A DNA stretch of 64,000 nucleotides from Psychrobacter sp. LV10R520-6 (GTDB lineage: Bacteria > Pseudomonadota > Gammaproteobacteria > Pseudomonadales > Moraxellaceae), in NCBI RefSeq assembly GCF_900182925.1, contig NZ_LT900024.1, positions 1,674,001-1,738,000 on the forward strand, read 5' to 3'. Below are positions 46,457 through 57,374 of this stretch, one piece after another. Below the pieces are notes generated by a model. The model had not been told where the DNA came from. It ran no database searches and saw only the letters and a program-made list of their open reading frames with translations. The stretch's first letter is position 1; every line of letters begins with the position of its first letter. Position numbers and translations under genes: made by a program.

Positions 46457-46846
46457 ATATCCAAACCAACCAATAACATGAGAGAGGGAGAGAGCTGCTA
46501 TTCAAAACATTCAATGGGTAGCAGTGTAAATACAATGAACCATAAAACAGTATGACTGTTTATAAGACAGCTGATTATAACAGCTGTACACGCTTTGCGA
46601 ACCTATTTAACCATAGGATGACCAATAACTTAAATTTATGTATTAACTAATTTATTCTTATTAAAAGTCATTATAAGTCTGACTAAAAGCTCAGTACGAT
46701 AGACAGACAGTACGAGAGATAGTCAAGATCAGGAAGATCAGGTAATCAAGGTGTGAGCAGCCCTATTATATAGGGTTATTGAATTGTTTATAACATAGCT
46801 TACACGCTTATATTGCCTTATAAAACAACACAATAAGGAGTTATAA
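46457..46846. other. Promoter region of the aldehyde/alcohol operon
   Basis: 390 AT-rich bases. CCCTATTATATAGGG (46761-46775) is a perfect inverted repeat with a 3-base centre 72 bases before the aldehyde dehydrogenase ATG and might be an operator. I could not find a sigma-54 type GG-N10-GC element. Ribosome site AATAAGGAGTTATAA. Confidence 0.5.
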
Positions 46847-48373
46847 ATGCTATACGCCTACCCTAACACTGAAAACAGTCCTGTACAGTTCCGCAAAAAA
46901 TACGATAACTTTATTAATGGTGAGTGGGTCGCGCCAGTTGATGGCGAATACTTCGACAACTCAAGCCCTATCGATGGCAAAACCATCTGTCAGGTTGCGC
47001 GCTCTAAAGCCGCTGATATCGAAAAAGCGCTGGACGCCGCTCATGCTGCCAAAGAAGCTTGGGGCAAAACCAGTGTCACTGAACGCTCCAAAATGTTGCT
47101 CAATCTTGCCGATGGTATCGAAGCCAACCTTGAAAAGATCGCTATTGCCGAGTGCTATGAGAACGGTAAACCAGTGCGCGAAACCCTTGCCGCTGATATT
47201 CCAATAGCAATTGACCATTTGCGTTACTTCGCTGGGGTGATTCGCGCGCAAGAAGGCGGTATCAGCCAAATTGATGAAGATACGGTCGCCTATCATTTTC
47301 ATGAGCCACTGGGCGTCGTCGGTCAAATCATTCCTTGGAACTTCCCTATTCTAATGGCAATCTGGAAAATTGCTCCTGCCCTGGCAGCGGGTAACTGTGT
47401 CATCCTCAAGCCTGCCGAGCAAACCCCCGCTTCTGTTTTGTACATGCTTGACTTGATAGGCGCGGCCGACATTCTACCTAAAGGCGTACTTAACGTCGTT
47501 AACGGTTTCGGTGTTGAAGCCGGTAAGCCAATCGCTTCCAATCCACGCATTGATAAAGTTTCCTTTACGGGTGAGACCACAACCGGTCGCTTGATTATGC
47601 AATACGCTAGTGAAAATATCATTCCAGTGACTTTAGAGCTTGGTGGTAAGAGTCCAAACATCTTCTTTGCTGATGTGATGGATGAAGACGATGACTTCTT
47701 AGATAAAGCGGTTGAAGGCTTGGTCATGTTTGCGCTGAACCAAGGTGAGGTCTGTACTTGCCCGTCACGCGCTCTCGTTCACGAAAGCATCTATGATGAA
47801 TTTATGAAACGCTGTATCGCCCGCGTTAAAGCCATCAAAATGGGCAACCCACTCGATACAGATACCATGATTGGTGCACAAGCCAGCTCTGATCAGCTAG
47901 AGAAAATTCTTTCTTATCTCGATATTGGTAAAAAAGAAGGCGCCAAAGTCCTTGTTGGTGGTGAAATAGCCAAACATGATGGCGACATGGCAGACGGTTA
48001 CTATGTACAGCCGACCATCTTTGAAGGCACGAATGATATGCGCGTGTTCCAAGAAGAAATCTTCGGTCCTGTACTTGCCGTCACTACCTTTAAAGACGAT
48101 GAAGATGCTATGACTATTGCTAATGATACCTTATACGGTCTCGGTGCTGGAGTATGGACGCGTAATGGCACTCGCGCTTATCGTTTCGGTCGTGGCATCA
48201 AAGCGGGTCGTGTTTGGACCAACTGCTATCACCTCTATCCTGCCCATTCAGCGTTTGGCGGTTACAAGCAGTCTGGTATTGGCCGCGAAAACCATCTAAT
48301 GATGCTAGATCATTATCAGCAAACCAAAAACATGCTGGTCTCTTATAGTCCTAAAGCCATGGGTTTCTTCTAG
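46847..48373 (+). CDS. NAD+-dependent aldehyde dehydrogenase (ExaC/AldB type)
   Basis: 508 residues. It oxidises acetaldehyde-like substrates to acids with NAD+. Catalytic Glu264 in [11 protein letters not shown] and Cys303 in [11 protein letters not shown], with a second Cys two residues on; NAD site [21 protein letters not shown]. It is the first of a rightward set with an alcohol dehydrogenase (100 bases on) and a DUF779 protein, the usual arrangement for ethanol/acetaldehyde use or detoxification. Confidence 0.94.
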   Translation: MLYAYPNTENSPVQFRKKYDNFINGEWVAPVDGEYFDNSSPIDGKTICQVARSKAADIEKALDAAHAAKEAWGKTSVTERSKMLLNLADGIEANLEKIAIAECYENGKPVRETLAADIPIAIDHLRYFAGVIRAQEGGISQIDEDTVAYHFHEPLGVVGQIIPWNFPILMAIWKIAPALAAGNCVILKPAEQTPASVLYMLDLIGAADILPKGVLNVVNGFGVEAGKPIASNPRIDKVSFTGETTTGRLIMQYASENIIPVTLELGGKSPNIFFADVMDEDDDFLDKAVEGLVMFALNQGEVCTCPSRALVHESIYDEFMKRCIARVKAIKMGNPLDTDTMIGAQASSDQLEKILSYLDIGKKEGAKVLVGGEIAKHDGDMADGYYVQPTIFEGTNDMRVFQEEIFGPVLAVTTFKDDEDAMTIANDTLYGLGAGVWTRNGTRAYRFGRGIKAGRVWTNCYHLYPAHSAFGGYKQSGIGRENHLMMLDHYQQTKNMLVSYSPKAMGFF

Positions 48374-48472
48374 GTCGTTAACTGCCAGCGCTTCATTTAC
48401 AAAGTCGTGGAATCATAGAGTAGATACTTTTTGCACATTGGGATCGAAGATAAATGACTGGGAATTATTATC

Positions 48473-49501
48473 ATGAGTAAGAAAATGAAAGCCGCTGTAT
48501 TGCATGAATTTGGTCAACCTCTGCAAATTGAAGAGGTTGATATCCCAACACCAGGTGCTGGTGAGATTGTGGTCAAGATGCAAGCGTCAGGCGTTTGTCA
48601 TACTGACTTACATGCGATTGAAGGAGACTGGCCGGTAAAACCTAGCCCGCCATTTATCCCTGGACACGAAGGCGTAGGTCTGATAACGGCAGTTGGTGAA
48701 GGCGTCACCCACGTCAAAGAAGGCGACCGCGTTGGGGTTCCTTGGCTGTACTCTGCCTGTGGTCACTGTACCCATTGTTTAGGTGGTTGGGAGACCTTAT
48801 GTGAGCGTCAAGAAAACTCTGGCTATTCGGTCAACGGCAGTTTTGCAGAATATGTTCTAGCCAATGCCAACTATGTCGGCATTATCCCTGATAATGTTGA
48901 CTCCATTGAAATTGCACCCGTTCTATGTGCGGGCGTTACTGTATATAAGGGCCTGAAAATGACCGAAGCCCGTCCGGGTGACTGGGTTGTTATCTCTGGT
49001 ATCGGCGGATTGGGTCATATGGGCGTACAGTACGCGATTGCTATGGGACTAAACGTTGCCGCTGTAGATATCGATGATGAGAAGCTTGAATTTGCCAAAA
49101 AGTTAGGGGCCACTGTCACTGTTAATGCTAAAAACACCGATCCCGGTGAGTATCTAAAAAAAGAGATTGGTGGTGCTCATGGTGTGCTAGTGACCGCTGT
49201 GTCCTCTAAAGCGTTCGATCAAGCGCTGAGTATGGTAAGACGTGGTGGTACCGTGGTCTTTAATGGTCTACCAACAGGTGATTTTCCGGTATCGATTTTT
49301 GATACCGTTCTGAACGGTATCACCATACGTGGCTCAATCGTTGGTACGCGTCTTGACTTGCAAGAGTCATTAAATATGGCAGCAGCAGGAAAAGTAAAAG
49401 CGACCGTCGCCGCTGAACCGTTAGAGAATATCAATGATATTTTTGAGCGTATGCGTGCTGGAAAAATCGAAGGTCGCATTGTAATTGACTATAATATGTA
49501 G
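48473..49501 (+). CDS. adhP: Zinc-dependent alcohol dehydrogenase (AdhP type)
   Basis: 342 residues, MDR superfamily. Catalytic zinc ligands Cys42 ([15 protein letters not shown]) and His65 (PGHEGVG); structural zinc Cys96, Cys99, Cys102 and Cys110 ([16 protein letters not shown]). NAD motif [14 protein letters not shown] at ~172-185. It makes acetaldehyde from ethanol, the substrate of the upstream dehydrogenase. Ribosome site weak, 100 bases after the ALDH stop. Confidence 0.93.
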   Translation: MSKKMKAAVLHEFGQPLQIEEVDIPTPGAGEIVVKMQASGVCHTDLHAIEGDWPVKPSPPFIPGHEGVGLITAVGEGVTHVKEGDRVGVPWLYSACGHCTHCLGGWETLCERQENSGYSVNGSFAEYVLANANYVGIIPDNVDSIEIAPVLCAGVTVYKGLKMTEARPGDWVVISGIGGLGHMGVQYAIAMGLNVAAVDIDDEKLEFAKKLGATVTVNAKNTDPGEYLKKEIGGAHGVLVTAVSSKAFDQALSMVRRGGTVVFNGLPTGDFPVSIFDTVLNGITIRGSIVGTRLDLQESLNMAAAGKVKATVAAEPLENINDIFERMRAGKIEGRIVIDYNM

Positions 49502-49513
49502 CTATATGATAGT

Positions 49514-49597
49514 TTGATGATTAACGTGCTTAATCATCAATGATGGGTCGTATCATTGATGATTAACGTGCTTAATCATCAATGATGGGTCGTATCA
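49514..49597. repeat. Two perfect 42-bp tandem repeats
   Basis: The 42-base unit beginning TTGATGATTAACGTGCTTAA occurs twice, 49514-49555 and 49556-49597, without a difference. Each unit contains a hairpin (TTGATGATTAA / TTAATCATCAA, 11 pairs) followed by GGTCGTATCA. A recent slippage duplication. Confidence 0.93.
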
Positions 49598-49655
49598 TTT
49601 TCAGCCACATGCTACTAATAATGTGATTGATGGTGATACGACCTTTTCTCTTTTA
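49588..49655 (+). terminator. Terminator/attenuator with duplicated 5' arm between adhP and the DUF779 gene
   Basis: GGTCGTATCA (49588-49597, also 49546-49555 in the other repeat unit) pairs with TGATACGACC (49634-49643), followed by TTTTCTCTTTT. It can stop transcription after adhP; either copy of the arm can pair. It is 53 bases before the DUF779 gene start. Confidence 0.65.
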
Positions 49656-49708
49656 TATAGAATACTTATTTCTAATAAAATTAAAATTTTAACGATAAGG
49701 AGTATTAC

Positions 49709-50059
49709 ATGAAACTTGCTGCTACAGAATCTTGTAAAGAACTGATCGAACTATTAAAATCCAAGCACGGCGATTTGATGTTTCATCTATCAGGAGGTTG
49801 CTGTGATGGCAGCTCTCCAATGTGTTATCCATTAGGTGAGTTCAAAGTGGGTGGTCAAGACGTGCTGATTGGTGAACTTGCTGGTTGCCCTTTTTATATG
49901 GGTAAACCGCAATATAAGTTATGGCAACATACGGATTTAACGATTGATGTGGTCAACGGTCGCGGTGCGAGCTTTTCGCTAGAAATACCAGAAGGCAAAC
50001 GTTTTATGGTGCGTTCTGAGGTTTGTGCGGTTGAAAGTGATACTGAATCTGCTAAATAA
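49709..50059 (+). CDS. DUF779 protein, partner of aldehyde dehydrogenase
   Basis: 116 residues with the Cys-rich DUF779 start LMFHLSGGCCDGSSPMCYP, then LIGELAGCPFYM and LTIDVVNGRGASFSLE. Found with ExaC-type aldehyde dehydrogenases in many bacteria; role not known, but its paired cysteines suggest metal or redox chemistry. AACGATAAGGAGTATTAC is its ribosome site. Its distance from adhP and the terminator between them suggest separate regulation. Confidence 0.88.
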   Translation: MKLAATESCKELIELLKSKHGDLMFHLSGGCCDGSSPMCYPLGEFKVGGQDVLIGELAGCPFYMGKPQYKLWQHTDLTIDVVNGRGASFSLEIPEGKRFMVRSEVCAVESDTESAK

Positions 50060-50298
50060 TTAAACTATTATATAGCAACTTGTTATTAGCTAATATTTAC
50101 CACTCCACGACACTTTGGAAACTGTGTGCAGCCAGTAGCAAATGCTTTATCAACTATTAGCTAGCTATTGCCTAAGTTTGTTAATGCTAAGCATTTCCAC
50201 AATATATAACTTTAATAATACACGATAACCAAATAGGTGTAGTACGCTATAGAGTCGTTACTCGCTGTAAAAAGCTAGCCAAATTTTCATATAGTTTC

Positions 50299-50931
50299 AT
50301 GAAGATCGCCCTTTGGATTATAAGAATGAATACACCTGCTGCCTCTTTAGTCAAAATAACGCTGAGTACCTGTTTATTAATATCATTACCGGTAATGGGT
50401 TTAGCCTCCACCAACACCCCGCAAAAATGGAAGATGGATGTGCCAAAAACCAACGTAGACTTTAAAGTGGCCTATTTAGGAAATGGCACCATTGAAGGTC
50501 AGTTTAATAAAGTTAACGGTTCAATCAATTACGATATGAAGAATCCAACTGGCACTACAATAAATTTTACCGTCAATACCAATAGTATAGATGCAGGTGG
50601 CAATCTACGGAATGCTCTTTTGCGCCGAAAAGAGCTACTTAATACTGCGCAGTATCCTACTATGACTTTTGTATCAAAAAAAGTTAAAATGATTAATCCT
50701 AAAGAGGCGAACGTAACCGGTAACTTTACTGTCTTGGGTCAGACCAAACCTTTAACCGTTAAAGTAACGCTGGCAAATATGAAAAATGACCCCGTGACTC
50801 AAAAACCTATTTTAAAGTTTCGGGCAACGGGCATGATTGATAGGTTTACTTATGGGGTGACAGCTTTTCCAAGCATCGTCGGTAATATGATACCCCTTGA
50901 TATAACGGGCGAACTTATTGCTGCTAGTTAA
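50299..50931 (+). CDS. YceI family periplasmic protein
   Basis: 210 residues with an N-terminal hydrophobic signal (TLSTCLLISLPVMGLAS). The mature YceI (lipocalin-like, isoprenoid-binding) domain: WKMDVPKTNVDFKVAYLGNG, ITFTV-like and LLNTAQYPTMTFVSK, then FTVLGQTKPLTVKVTL. The start is uncertain (50299 or 50326), neither with a strong ribosome site. Function in bacteria is mostly stress-related; not proven. Confidence 0.85.
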   Translation: MKIALWIIRMNTPAASLVKITLSTCLLISLPVMGLASTNTPQKWKMDVPKTNVDFKVAYLGNGTIEGQFNKVNGSINYDMKNPTGTTINFTVNTNSIDAGGNLRNALLRRKELLNTAQYPTMTFVSKKVKMINPKEANVTGNFTVLGQTKPLTVKVTLANMKNDPVTQKPILKFRATGMIDRFTYGVTAFPSIVGNMIPLDITGELIAAS

Positions 50932-50945
50932 TCGTAGAAAATCTT

Positions 50946-50981
50946 AAAAAAAAGAGCTGCCAGATTACTCCAGCAACTCTT
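50946..50981 (-). terminator. Terminator of tkt
   Basis: Minus strand: AAGAGTTGC / GCAGCTCTT stem with one mismatch, then a run of eight T (the A run at 50946-50953). Confidence 0.75.
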
Positions 50982-51022
50982 CTATAGTCTAACAACCAAA
51001 TTCTAACTAAACTAAATTCTAA

Positions 51023-53020
51023 CTAAACCAAACTATTCACCGCATCAACTACCGCTTCGGTGGTAATACCAAACTCTTTATACAAGTCGGTAGCAGGCGC
51101 TGACTCGCCATAAGTCGTCATACCGATGACTTTGCCGTCAAGACCTACGAACTTGTACCAGTAATCTACATGCGCCGCTTCTACTGCTACGCGCGCGCGG
51201 ATATTGGCAGGCAATACGGCTTCACGATAGCTGGCATCTTGCTCGCTAAAGATTTCAGCACAGGGCATAGACACCACACGAACACCAACGCCATTGTCGC
51301 TCAAAGTTTCATAGGCTTGCATGGCAAGACCAACTTCTGAACCAGTAGCGATAATGATGGCCTGTAGCTCGCCTTGTTCTTTAGCAAGGACATAACCACC
51401 TTTGATGATATTGGCGACCTGTTCGCTATCGCGTTGCTGATGTGGCAAGCTTTGACGACTAAAGATCAATGCTGATGGATTATTTTCTGATTTGATGGCT
51501 TCAACCCAAGCGCTAGCAGACTCGGTCGCATCACAAGGACGCCATGTGCGTAGATTAGGTGTGGTACGCAGGCTGGTCAATTGCTCAACCGGCTGATGGG
51601 TAGGGCCATCTTCACCAAGACCGATAGAGTCATGAGTATAGACATGGATAATACGCTGCTTCATCAATGCACCCATACGGACGGCGTTACGGGCGTATTC
51701 CATAAACATCAGGAAAGTTGCTACGTAAGGGATAAAGCCACCATGTAGCGCGATACCATTAGCAATCGCGGTCATGCCAAACTCACGCACACCATAATAG
51801 ATATAGTTGCCTGCGGCATCGTCTTGAATACCTATGGCGTCTTTGAATAGCGTTAAGTTCGAGCCAGCAAGGTCAGCTGAACCGCCCATGAGTTCTGGTA
51901 ATAATGGCTGCAAGGTATTGATTGCATTTTGGCTGGCTTTACGACTGGCTACATCACCGCCTTGTTCTTGGCACTGTTGAATATAGTCTTGCGCTTTCTT
52001 ATCAAAGTCAGCTGGCAGATCACCATCTAGACGGCGTAATAGCTCAGCTGCTAGCTCTGGATACGCCTTTTTATAAGCTGCAAAATCCGCATCCCAGTTC
52101 TTCTGCAGCACATCGCCTTTTGGCTTGCCATCCCACGCCTGATAGATTTCTTCATCTAACTCAAAGGGGGCATGTTTCCATGACAACGCATCACGGGTTA
52201 AAGCGATTTCGTCGTCACCCAATGGCGCACCATGACTAGATGCTAAGCCTTGCTTATTCGGGCTACCCGCGCCAATAGTGGTTTTACAAATAATGAGGCT
52301 AGGTTTAGTGTTCTCTTTGATCGCTGCTGCTGTCGCTTCGGTAATGGCATCGGTATCATGACCGTCTACTTTAATTACTTGCCAGCCGTAAGCTTCAAAA
52401 CGCGCTTGCGTATCATCAGTGAACCAGCCTTCAACATCACCATCAATTGAGATGCCATTGTCGTCGTAGAATAGTACTAATTTGCCAAGACTTAACGTGC
52501 CAGCAAGCGAGCAAACTTCATGGCTGATACCTTCCATCAAGCAACCATCACCTAAGAACGCATAGGTATGATGATCAACGATATTATGACCGTCACGATT
52601 AAACTGTGCGGCTAGCGTTTTTTCTGCAATAGCAAAACCAACAGCGTTAGCAATACCTTGGCCTAGTGGACCGGTAGTGGTTTCAATACCTGGGGTATAA
52701 CCAAGCTCTGGATGACCAGGCGTTTTTGAATGCAGCTGACGAAAGCCTTTTAGGTCATCAATGCTAACGTCATAGCCTGATAAATGCAGCAATGAATAAA
52801 TAAGCATCGAGCCATGACCATTCGATAACACAAAGCGGTCGCGGTTATACCAGTTAGGATCGGCAGGATTATGCTTTAAAAATTTGCGCCACAAAACTTC
52901 AGCAATATCGGCCATACCCATCGGCGCGCCAGGGTGACCAGAATTGGCTTTTTGAACCGCATCAAACGACAGTACGCGGATGGCATTGGCTAATTTACGT
53001 TCGCTAATTGGAGCAGGCAT
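51023..53020 (-). CDS. tkt: Transketolase
   Basis: 665 residues, thiamine-diphosphate enzyme of the pentose phosphate pathway. ThDP motif [32 protein letters not shown], substrate-site HSKTPGHPE and the Glu activator in [35 protein letters not shown] is the other family block. Length and ends are those of E. coli TktA. Single unit with a terminator. Confidence 0.97.
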   Translation of the reverse strand: MPAPISERKLANAIRVLSFDAVQKANSGHPGAPMGMADIAEVLWRKFLKHNPADPNWYNRDRFVLSNGHGSMLIYSLLHLSGYDVSIDDLKGFRQLHSKTPGHPELGYTPGIETTTGPLGQGIANAVGFAIAEKTLAAQFNRDGHNIVDHHTYAFLGDGCLMEGISHEVCSLAGTLSLGKLVLFYDDNGISIDGDVEGWFTDDTQARFEAYGWQVIKVDGHDTDAITEATAAAIKENTKPSLIICKTTIGAGSPNKQGLASSHGAPLGDDEIALTRDALSWKHAPFELDEEIYQAWDGKPKGDVLQKNWDADFAAYKKAYPELAAELLRRLDGDLPADFDKKAQDYIQQCQEQGGDVASRKASQNAINTLQPLLPELMGGSADLAGSNLTLFKDAIGIQDDAAGNYIYYGVREFGMTAIANGIALHGGFIPYVATFLMFMEYARNAVRMGALMKQRIIHVYTHDSIGLGEDGPTHQPVEQLTSLRTTPNLRTWRPCDATESASAWVEAIKSENNPSALIFSRQSLPHQQRDSEQVANIIKGGYVLAKEQGELQAIIIATGSEVGLAMQAYETLSDNGVGVRVVSMPCAEIFSEQDASYREAVLPANIRARVAVEAAHVDYWYKFVGLDGKVIGMTTYGESAPATDLYKEFGITTEAVVDAVNSLV

Positions 53021-53280
53021 AGAGTGTCCTAATATTCGAATGAGAGGTATTGAAGATAAGAGGAGAGTTTACTCAAGGGTAAGCAAATAAGGACGCGAAA
53101 TGCGCCCTTAAATAATAGGCTGTAAAATTAAAGCGTAATCTTACCATAGTTGGCCTAAGCCACGCCAAAAAATGGCATGACAAGACCGTTAGTATTTAAC
53201 AATGATTCATATTAGTTTTGCCAAATTAGCACTGATAATAAGCCACTAATTGTTAATTCAAAATACTTATTTAAGCCAAC

Positions 53281-54567
53281 TTAAGCCAAAATAGTTTCTG
53301 CACCGCCCATAAACGGACGCAATACTTCTGGAATGGTAATGCTGCCATCCGCGTTTTGGTTATTTTCCATCACGGCAAGCAAGGTGCGTCCGACTGCCAA
53401 CCCTGAACCATTCAAAGTATGCGCAAGGCTGGTTTGCTTGCCATCTTTGACGCGCGTACCCATACGGCGCGCTTGAAAGTCACCACAGTTTGAACAGCTT
53501 GAGATTTCACGATAAGTATCTTGGCTAGGCAGCCACACTTCAATGTCATAAGTCTTTTGCGCGGCAAATCCCATATCACCCGTACATAGCTGTACCACTC
53601 GATACGGCAAATTCAGCTGCTGTAAGATATCTTCTGCTTGTCCGGTCATTGCCTCAAGTAACGCATCAGATTGGTCAGCTGTGGCTATATTAACCATTTC
53701 GACTTTTTCAAACTGATGCTGGCGAATCAGACCACGGGTATCACGACCATGCGAGCCAGCTTCACTACGAAAACAGGGCGTATGCGCGGTGAACTTTAAG
53801 GGTAGCTCACTGATGTCTAAGCGCTCGCCGCGTACCAGATTAGTCATTGGCACTTCAGCGGTAGGAATCAAATAAAAATCCATTTCATCATTATTAGTAT
53901 GATTGCTTAGCTTAAACAAATCATCTTCAAATTTAGGCAGCTGACCTGTGCCTTTTAAACTGTCTGAATTGACAATATAAGGCACATAAGTCTCAAGATA
54001 GCCATATTTCATGGTATGAGTGTTGAGCATAAACTGAATCAGCGCCCGATGCATTTGTGCTAACGGCCCTTTAAGGACGTTAAAACGGCTGCCTGTAATC
54101 TTGACTGCTACTTCAAAATCCAACATACCTAAGGTCTCACCGATGTAAGTATGATCTTGAATCTCAAAGTCAAACTCACGCGGCGTGCCCCACTGGCGTA
54201 CTTCTACATTGTCATCTTCTGACTCTCCAACAGGCACATCGGCTGCGGGAATATTGGGAATTTGTACTGCCGCTTGGGTAATACGCTCTTGCAAGCTGCG
54301 CAGATTATCTTCAGCGGTTTTAATCTCACCGCTCACACTCTGCATTTCAGCCAATAACTCACTGGCATCTTCACCTGATTTTTTGAGAGCGCCCACTTGC
54401 TTGGCCCCTGCGTTACGACGCGACTGCAACTCTTCGGTCTGTACTTGTAACGATTTACGCTCATTTTCGATGGTTTGCCAAAACTCCATATCCAGTGCAT
54501 AGCCACGGGTGGCCAATTGCTGTTGTAAACCGTGTAAGTCGCCGCGTAAGAGTTTCGGATCGATCAT
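53281..54567 (-). CDS. serS: Seryl-tRNA synthetase
   Basis: 428 residues from the ATG at 54567 ([19 protein letters not shown]), the usual SerRS start; a 21-residue longer frame upstream adds a hydrophobic non-family leader. N-terminal coiled-coil arm at ~25-100 ([20 protein letters not shown]). Class II motif 2 [20 protein letters not shown], motif 3 [18 protein letters not shown]. It charges tRNA-Ser; the tRNA-Ser(UGA) lies at 43.0 kb. Confidence 0.96.
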   Translation of the reverse strand: MIDPKLLRGDLHGLQQQLATRGYALDMEFWQTIENERKSLQVQTEELQSRRNAGAKQVGALKKSGEDASELLAEMQSVSGEIKTAEDNLRSLQERITQAAVQIPNIPAADVPVGESEDDNVEVRQWGTPREFDFEIQDHTYIGETLGMLDFEVAVKITGSRFNVLKGPLAQMHRALIQFMLNTHTMKYGYLETYVPYIVNSDSLKGTGQLPKFEDDLFKLSNHTNNDEMDFYLIPTAEVPMTNLVRGERLDISELPLKFTAHTPCFRSEAGSHGRDTRGLIRQHQFEKVEMVNIATADQSDALLEAMTGQAEDILQQLNLPYRVVQLCTGDMGFAAQKTYDIEVWLPSQDTYREISSCSNCGDFQARRMGTRVKDGKQTSLAHTLNGSGLAVGRTLLAVMENNQNADGSITIPEVLRPFMGGAETILA

Positions 54568-55102
54568 AATATTTGCCTGTAACGCTGAGAGTGAATAGAA
54601 AGTTAACAAAGAAAAATCAATGAAGCACACAAATACTAAAGCAAAAATTAACTTTATAAAATCGCCATGCCATTATATCTGTTATGCACGTTATGATGAC
54701 ACTTGTTAGCCGCTATGATACCAAGACCCAGCAGTTTTGACTACGTTTTCGCTTATTATCATAATAGCTTATAGCCTGTTGAGTCGTCATCATTTCACAC
54801 CACCCTTTTCATATTTTAAGGGAACAATTAAAGGCAATCTGCATCAGATGATGCCTATTATCACTATCGATATGAATCTAACGCTCAGTAGATAGGCTTA
54901 TATGTTTCTTTTGGAGGCACTTTTCGGTAAGATAAGGCATAACTTTGCTCCCTTATATTTGCGGACGGTGTTGACCTCGCTTGCCATACACCTTTATATC
55001 CTGCACTCAGCTTCCTTACGACGCTTTTATATTGGAATAAATATACCTATCCACTTCCAGCCCAGTAAGATCGTGGCTAACCCGAGTATTTGAGAAACCT
55101 TT
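54568..55102. other. Divergent intergenic region
   Basis: About 530 bases between serS and the YcxB-like gene. A 63-codon rightward frame at 54902-55093 has no family likeness and no ribosome site. No hairpin or operator recognised. Confidence 0.4.
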
Positions 55103-55762
55103 ATGGCCCTGTACCCCTACACGCTACAACCTGTCGCCTTAAACCTGACCGAGGCTGAATTTCACCAAGCGCAATATGAGCTATTTTCCAGTGCCAGCCC
55201 CTCTTTTGGTCTGTCAAGTATCAAAACCAAAGAATGGATCATCATGGCGGTAGTAGTGATACTGGCGATTGCAGGACTGGTGTTTGTAACGGGCTACTCA
55301 ACGATTATTTTTTGGGTGATGCTAGTTTCTGCGGCGATTTATCTACTCGTTCGTACCCTTGGCTTTAAATGGTATGTCAAAAGAGAGTTTGAAAAACAAG
55401 TGGCTGACCAAGAAATGCCGGATGAAATGCGCCAGATGAAGCTGGGTGTCCAAAAGCATGGATTGGTCATGGCAATGCCAAACAATCAACCTGACTCGAT
55501 GAAAAACTCACAAATGCGCGGCATGCAAATGCGTGCAGGCTCAACGCAGCAAGCGATTATTCCATGGACTGCGATCAAAAGCTGGGATGAGACTGACGAC
55601 TATATCTTCATGATGTTTGAGATGAAAGGCCAACAAGGCAGTCAAATCGTGCCCAAACGCTTAAAAGCCCAAAAGTTCCCTATTGATACGGTACGCCAAC
55701 ATTTAGAAGAAGTAATTCCAATAAAGGGCTTACAAACTGAAAACTTACAGCCACCCGCTTAA
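55103..55762 (+). CDS. YcxB-like membrane protein
   Basis: 219 residues with two close membrane helices (EWIIMAVVVILAIAGLVF, ~45-65, and STIIFWVMLVSAAIYLLV, ~68-88) and a C-terminal cytosolic domain: IPWTAIKSWDETDDYIFMMF then IVPKRLKAQKFP. The IPW...W...Y-F pattern and the IVPKR end are those of the YcxB (PF14317) family. Function unknown. Also a Met/Gln-rich stretch (SQMRGMQMRAGSTQQ). Confidence 0.75.
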   Translation: MALYPYTLQPVALNLTEAEFHQAQYELFSSASPSFGLSSIKTKEWIIMAVVVILAIAGLVFVTGYSTIIFWVMLVSAAIYLLVRTLGFKWYVKREFEKQVADQEMPDEMRQMKLGVQKHGLVMAMPNNQPDSMKNSQMRGMQMRAGSTQQAIIPWTAIKSWDETDDYIFMMFEMKGQQGSQIVPKRLKAQKFPIDTVRQHLEEVIPIKGLQTENLQPPA

Positions 55763-55968
55763 TAGCCTATAGTTTTAAATTATGAGTGGTTTGCTGGTCT
55801 TTCATTGGTTTTACAAAACACAATACGTGTTTTGATTTAATTAACTTAACTTATCATCGATAGCTTGCTATTATAGTAAGCATCAGAGGTAAGGCAACTT
55901 ACCCGCTATCTTTATACTCACACTTTTTTTACACTCACACTTTATAATAAAACCACAAGGATAACATT

Positions 55969-56460
55969 ATGAGTAACACAACGAATAATGACAGCACCAA
56001 TCAAATCGGTTTAGAAAGAGCAGATATGAGCCAAGTAATCGCTAAGCTTAACAGTCTTTTGTCCAGCTATCACACCTTCTACATCAACGTACGCGGCTAT
56101 CACTGGAACGTAAAAGGTGAGCACTTCTTCACCTTACACCCTAAGTTTGAAGAGCTGTACACCGCACTACAATTACAAATTGACGAAATCGCGGAACGTA
56201 TCTTGACTCTAGGTGGCACGCCACTCCATGCTTACAGTGATTTTGCTCAGCATACTGGTATCGCTGAAGACAAGAACGTTAAAGATGGCACGACTTGTGT
56301 GAAAGGCGTAGTAACAGGTCTACAAGCCCTTATCGAAGAGCAGCGTAAAATATCAGCGCTAGCAGCAGATAGTGATGACCAAGGATCAGCGGATCTGGTC
56401 GATGCTTATGTGCAAGAGCAAGAAAAACTGGTTTGGATGTATAACGCCTTTTTAGGTTAA
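55969..56460 (+). CDS. Dps family ferritin-like protein, second of two
   Basis: 163 residues. Ligands His45, His57, Glu61, Asp72 and Glu76 keep the Dps spacing (12, 4, 11, 4), but Glu replaces the usual Asp at the third place. The motif YHWNVKGEHFFTLHPKFEELY is longer and more MrgA/DPS-L-like. An ~18-residue Asn/Thr-rich N-terminus precedes the fold. It may store iron or protect DNA. CACAAGGATAACATT gives a good ribosome site; a terminator follows. Confidence 0.92.
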   Translation: MSNTTNNDSTNQIGLERADMSQVIAKLNSLLSSYHTFYINVRGYHWNVKGEHFFTLHPKFEELYTALQLQIDEIAERILTLGGTPLHAYSDFAQHTGIAEDKNVKDGTTCVKGVVTGLQALIEEQRKISALAADSDDQGSADLVDAYVQEQEKLVWMYNAFLG

Positions 56461-56525
56461 TAATGGTTGGGTTAATAGCAGCTTGACTAAAAAGCCAATA
56501 GTAATCGAATAGAACTAAAAATAAT

Positions 56526-56553
56526 AAAAAAGCACCTAATAGGGTGCTTTTTT
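56526..56553 (+). terminator. Terminator of the second dps-like gene
   Basis: AAAAGCACC / GGTGCTTTT with loop TAATAG, then T tail. Confidence 0.88.
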
Positions 56554-56618
56554 ATGGTTTGAATGTCGCTGGAACCAGAGCCGCTAAAATACAGTCACTA
56601 AAATAAAAATAGAGCGAC

Positions 56619-57338
56619 TTACTTTTGAGTCCATTGGCGAATTTTTTCACGCTCAGCTGGCGTCGCATTGAGCCACAACTGCATAAACTGATCTAGCGTA
56701 CTAACCGACTGGCCTATGTTTGCCGTTTGCTTGACAGTATAATTTGTAGGAGCCGCCATACCTGTGTTTACATTACTTTGGGCAGTAGTCGCCGGTTGCC
56801 CTAATGCGGCAATAGCGCGCTGGTTTTGTAGTTCAGCATTACCGCTGCCACCGAATACACCGCCCAATGCCTTACCGAGTCCTGAAAAGATTCCACCGTC
56901 ACTACCGGCCATGCTTTGCTGACTGGCAACGATCGTATTGTTTTGTTGTACCGCTAGAGTTGGACGATCAGCATACTCTTTGGCCGCTGCATAGTCTTCT
57001 GGCTGACCCGGCATGGTTAGACGGTAGGTTTGGTTATCCGTCATGTCGGCTGCAACACTAATATTGCCTGAACGCAGATAATCGTGCTCATCACGGGGTA
57101 AGTTATATAAGCGATCATATTTAGCAGTGATCACATGCTGACCAGGTTGCAAAGTAAATGTTTTAGTTGACGGCTGGAAGACACTTTGTTTGATTTCTTG
57201 CCCATTGATAGCAGTCACTTTAATATTGTCATCAACCAGCACGGTAACTGCTGCATGTGACAGCATAGATACTGAGCCGGCACCCAGTAACAACGTACTA
57301 ATGGACAGTTTTTTTAGCCAAGAGGCGGTAAGTTTCAT
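56619..57338 (-). CDS. DUF2057 family secreted protein (YccT-like)
   Basis: 239 residues with a signal peptide (STLLLGAGSVSMLSHA, cleavage near 29). The DUF2057 start VLVDDNIKVTAINGQEI, then FTLQPGQHVITAKYDRLY. The middle (~115-205) is low-complexity Gly/Ala/Gln, and the end is a charged helix (QLWLNATPAEREKIRQW). Function unknown; periplasmic or surface. It precedes nothing close: hda begins 36 bases downstream of its start, transcribed in the same direction towards it. Confidence 0.82.
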   Translation of the reverse strand: MKLTASWLKKLSISTLLLGAGSVSMLSHAAVTVLVDDNIKVTAINGQEIKQSVFQPSTKTFTLQPGQHVITAKYDRLYNLPRDEHDYLRSGNISVAADMTDNQTYRLTMPGQPEDYAAAKEYADRPTLAVQQNNTIVASQQSMAGSDGGIFSGLGKALGGVFGGSGNAELQNQRAIAALGQPATTAQSNVNTGMAAPTNYTVKQTANIGQSVSTLDQFMQLWLNATPAEREKIRQWTQK

Positions 57339-57374
57339 AAGTTATCCTATCAGTGATGAAAAAATTTGAATGGT

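Noticed and set aside
49514..49597. CRISPR-like repeat
   Set aside because: Only two units, directly adjacent with no spacer, and each is a hairpin plus terminator arm.
54902..55093. 63-codon frame upstream of the YcxB-like gene
   Set aside because: No ribosome site, no recognisable domain and weak codon pattern.
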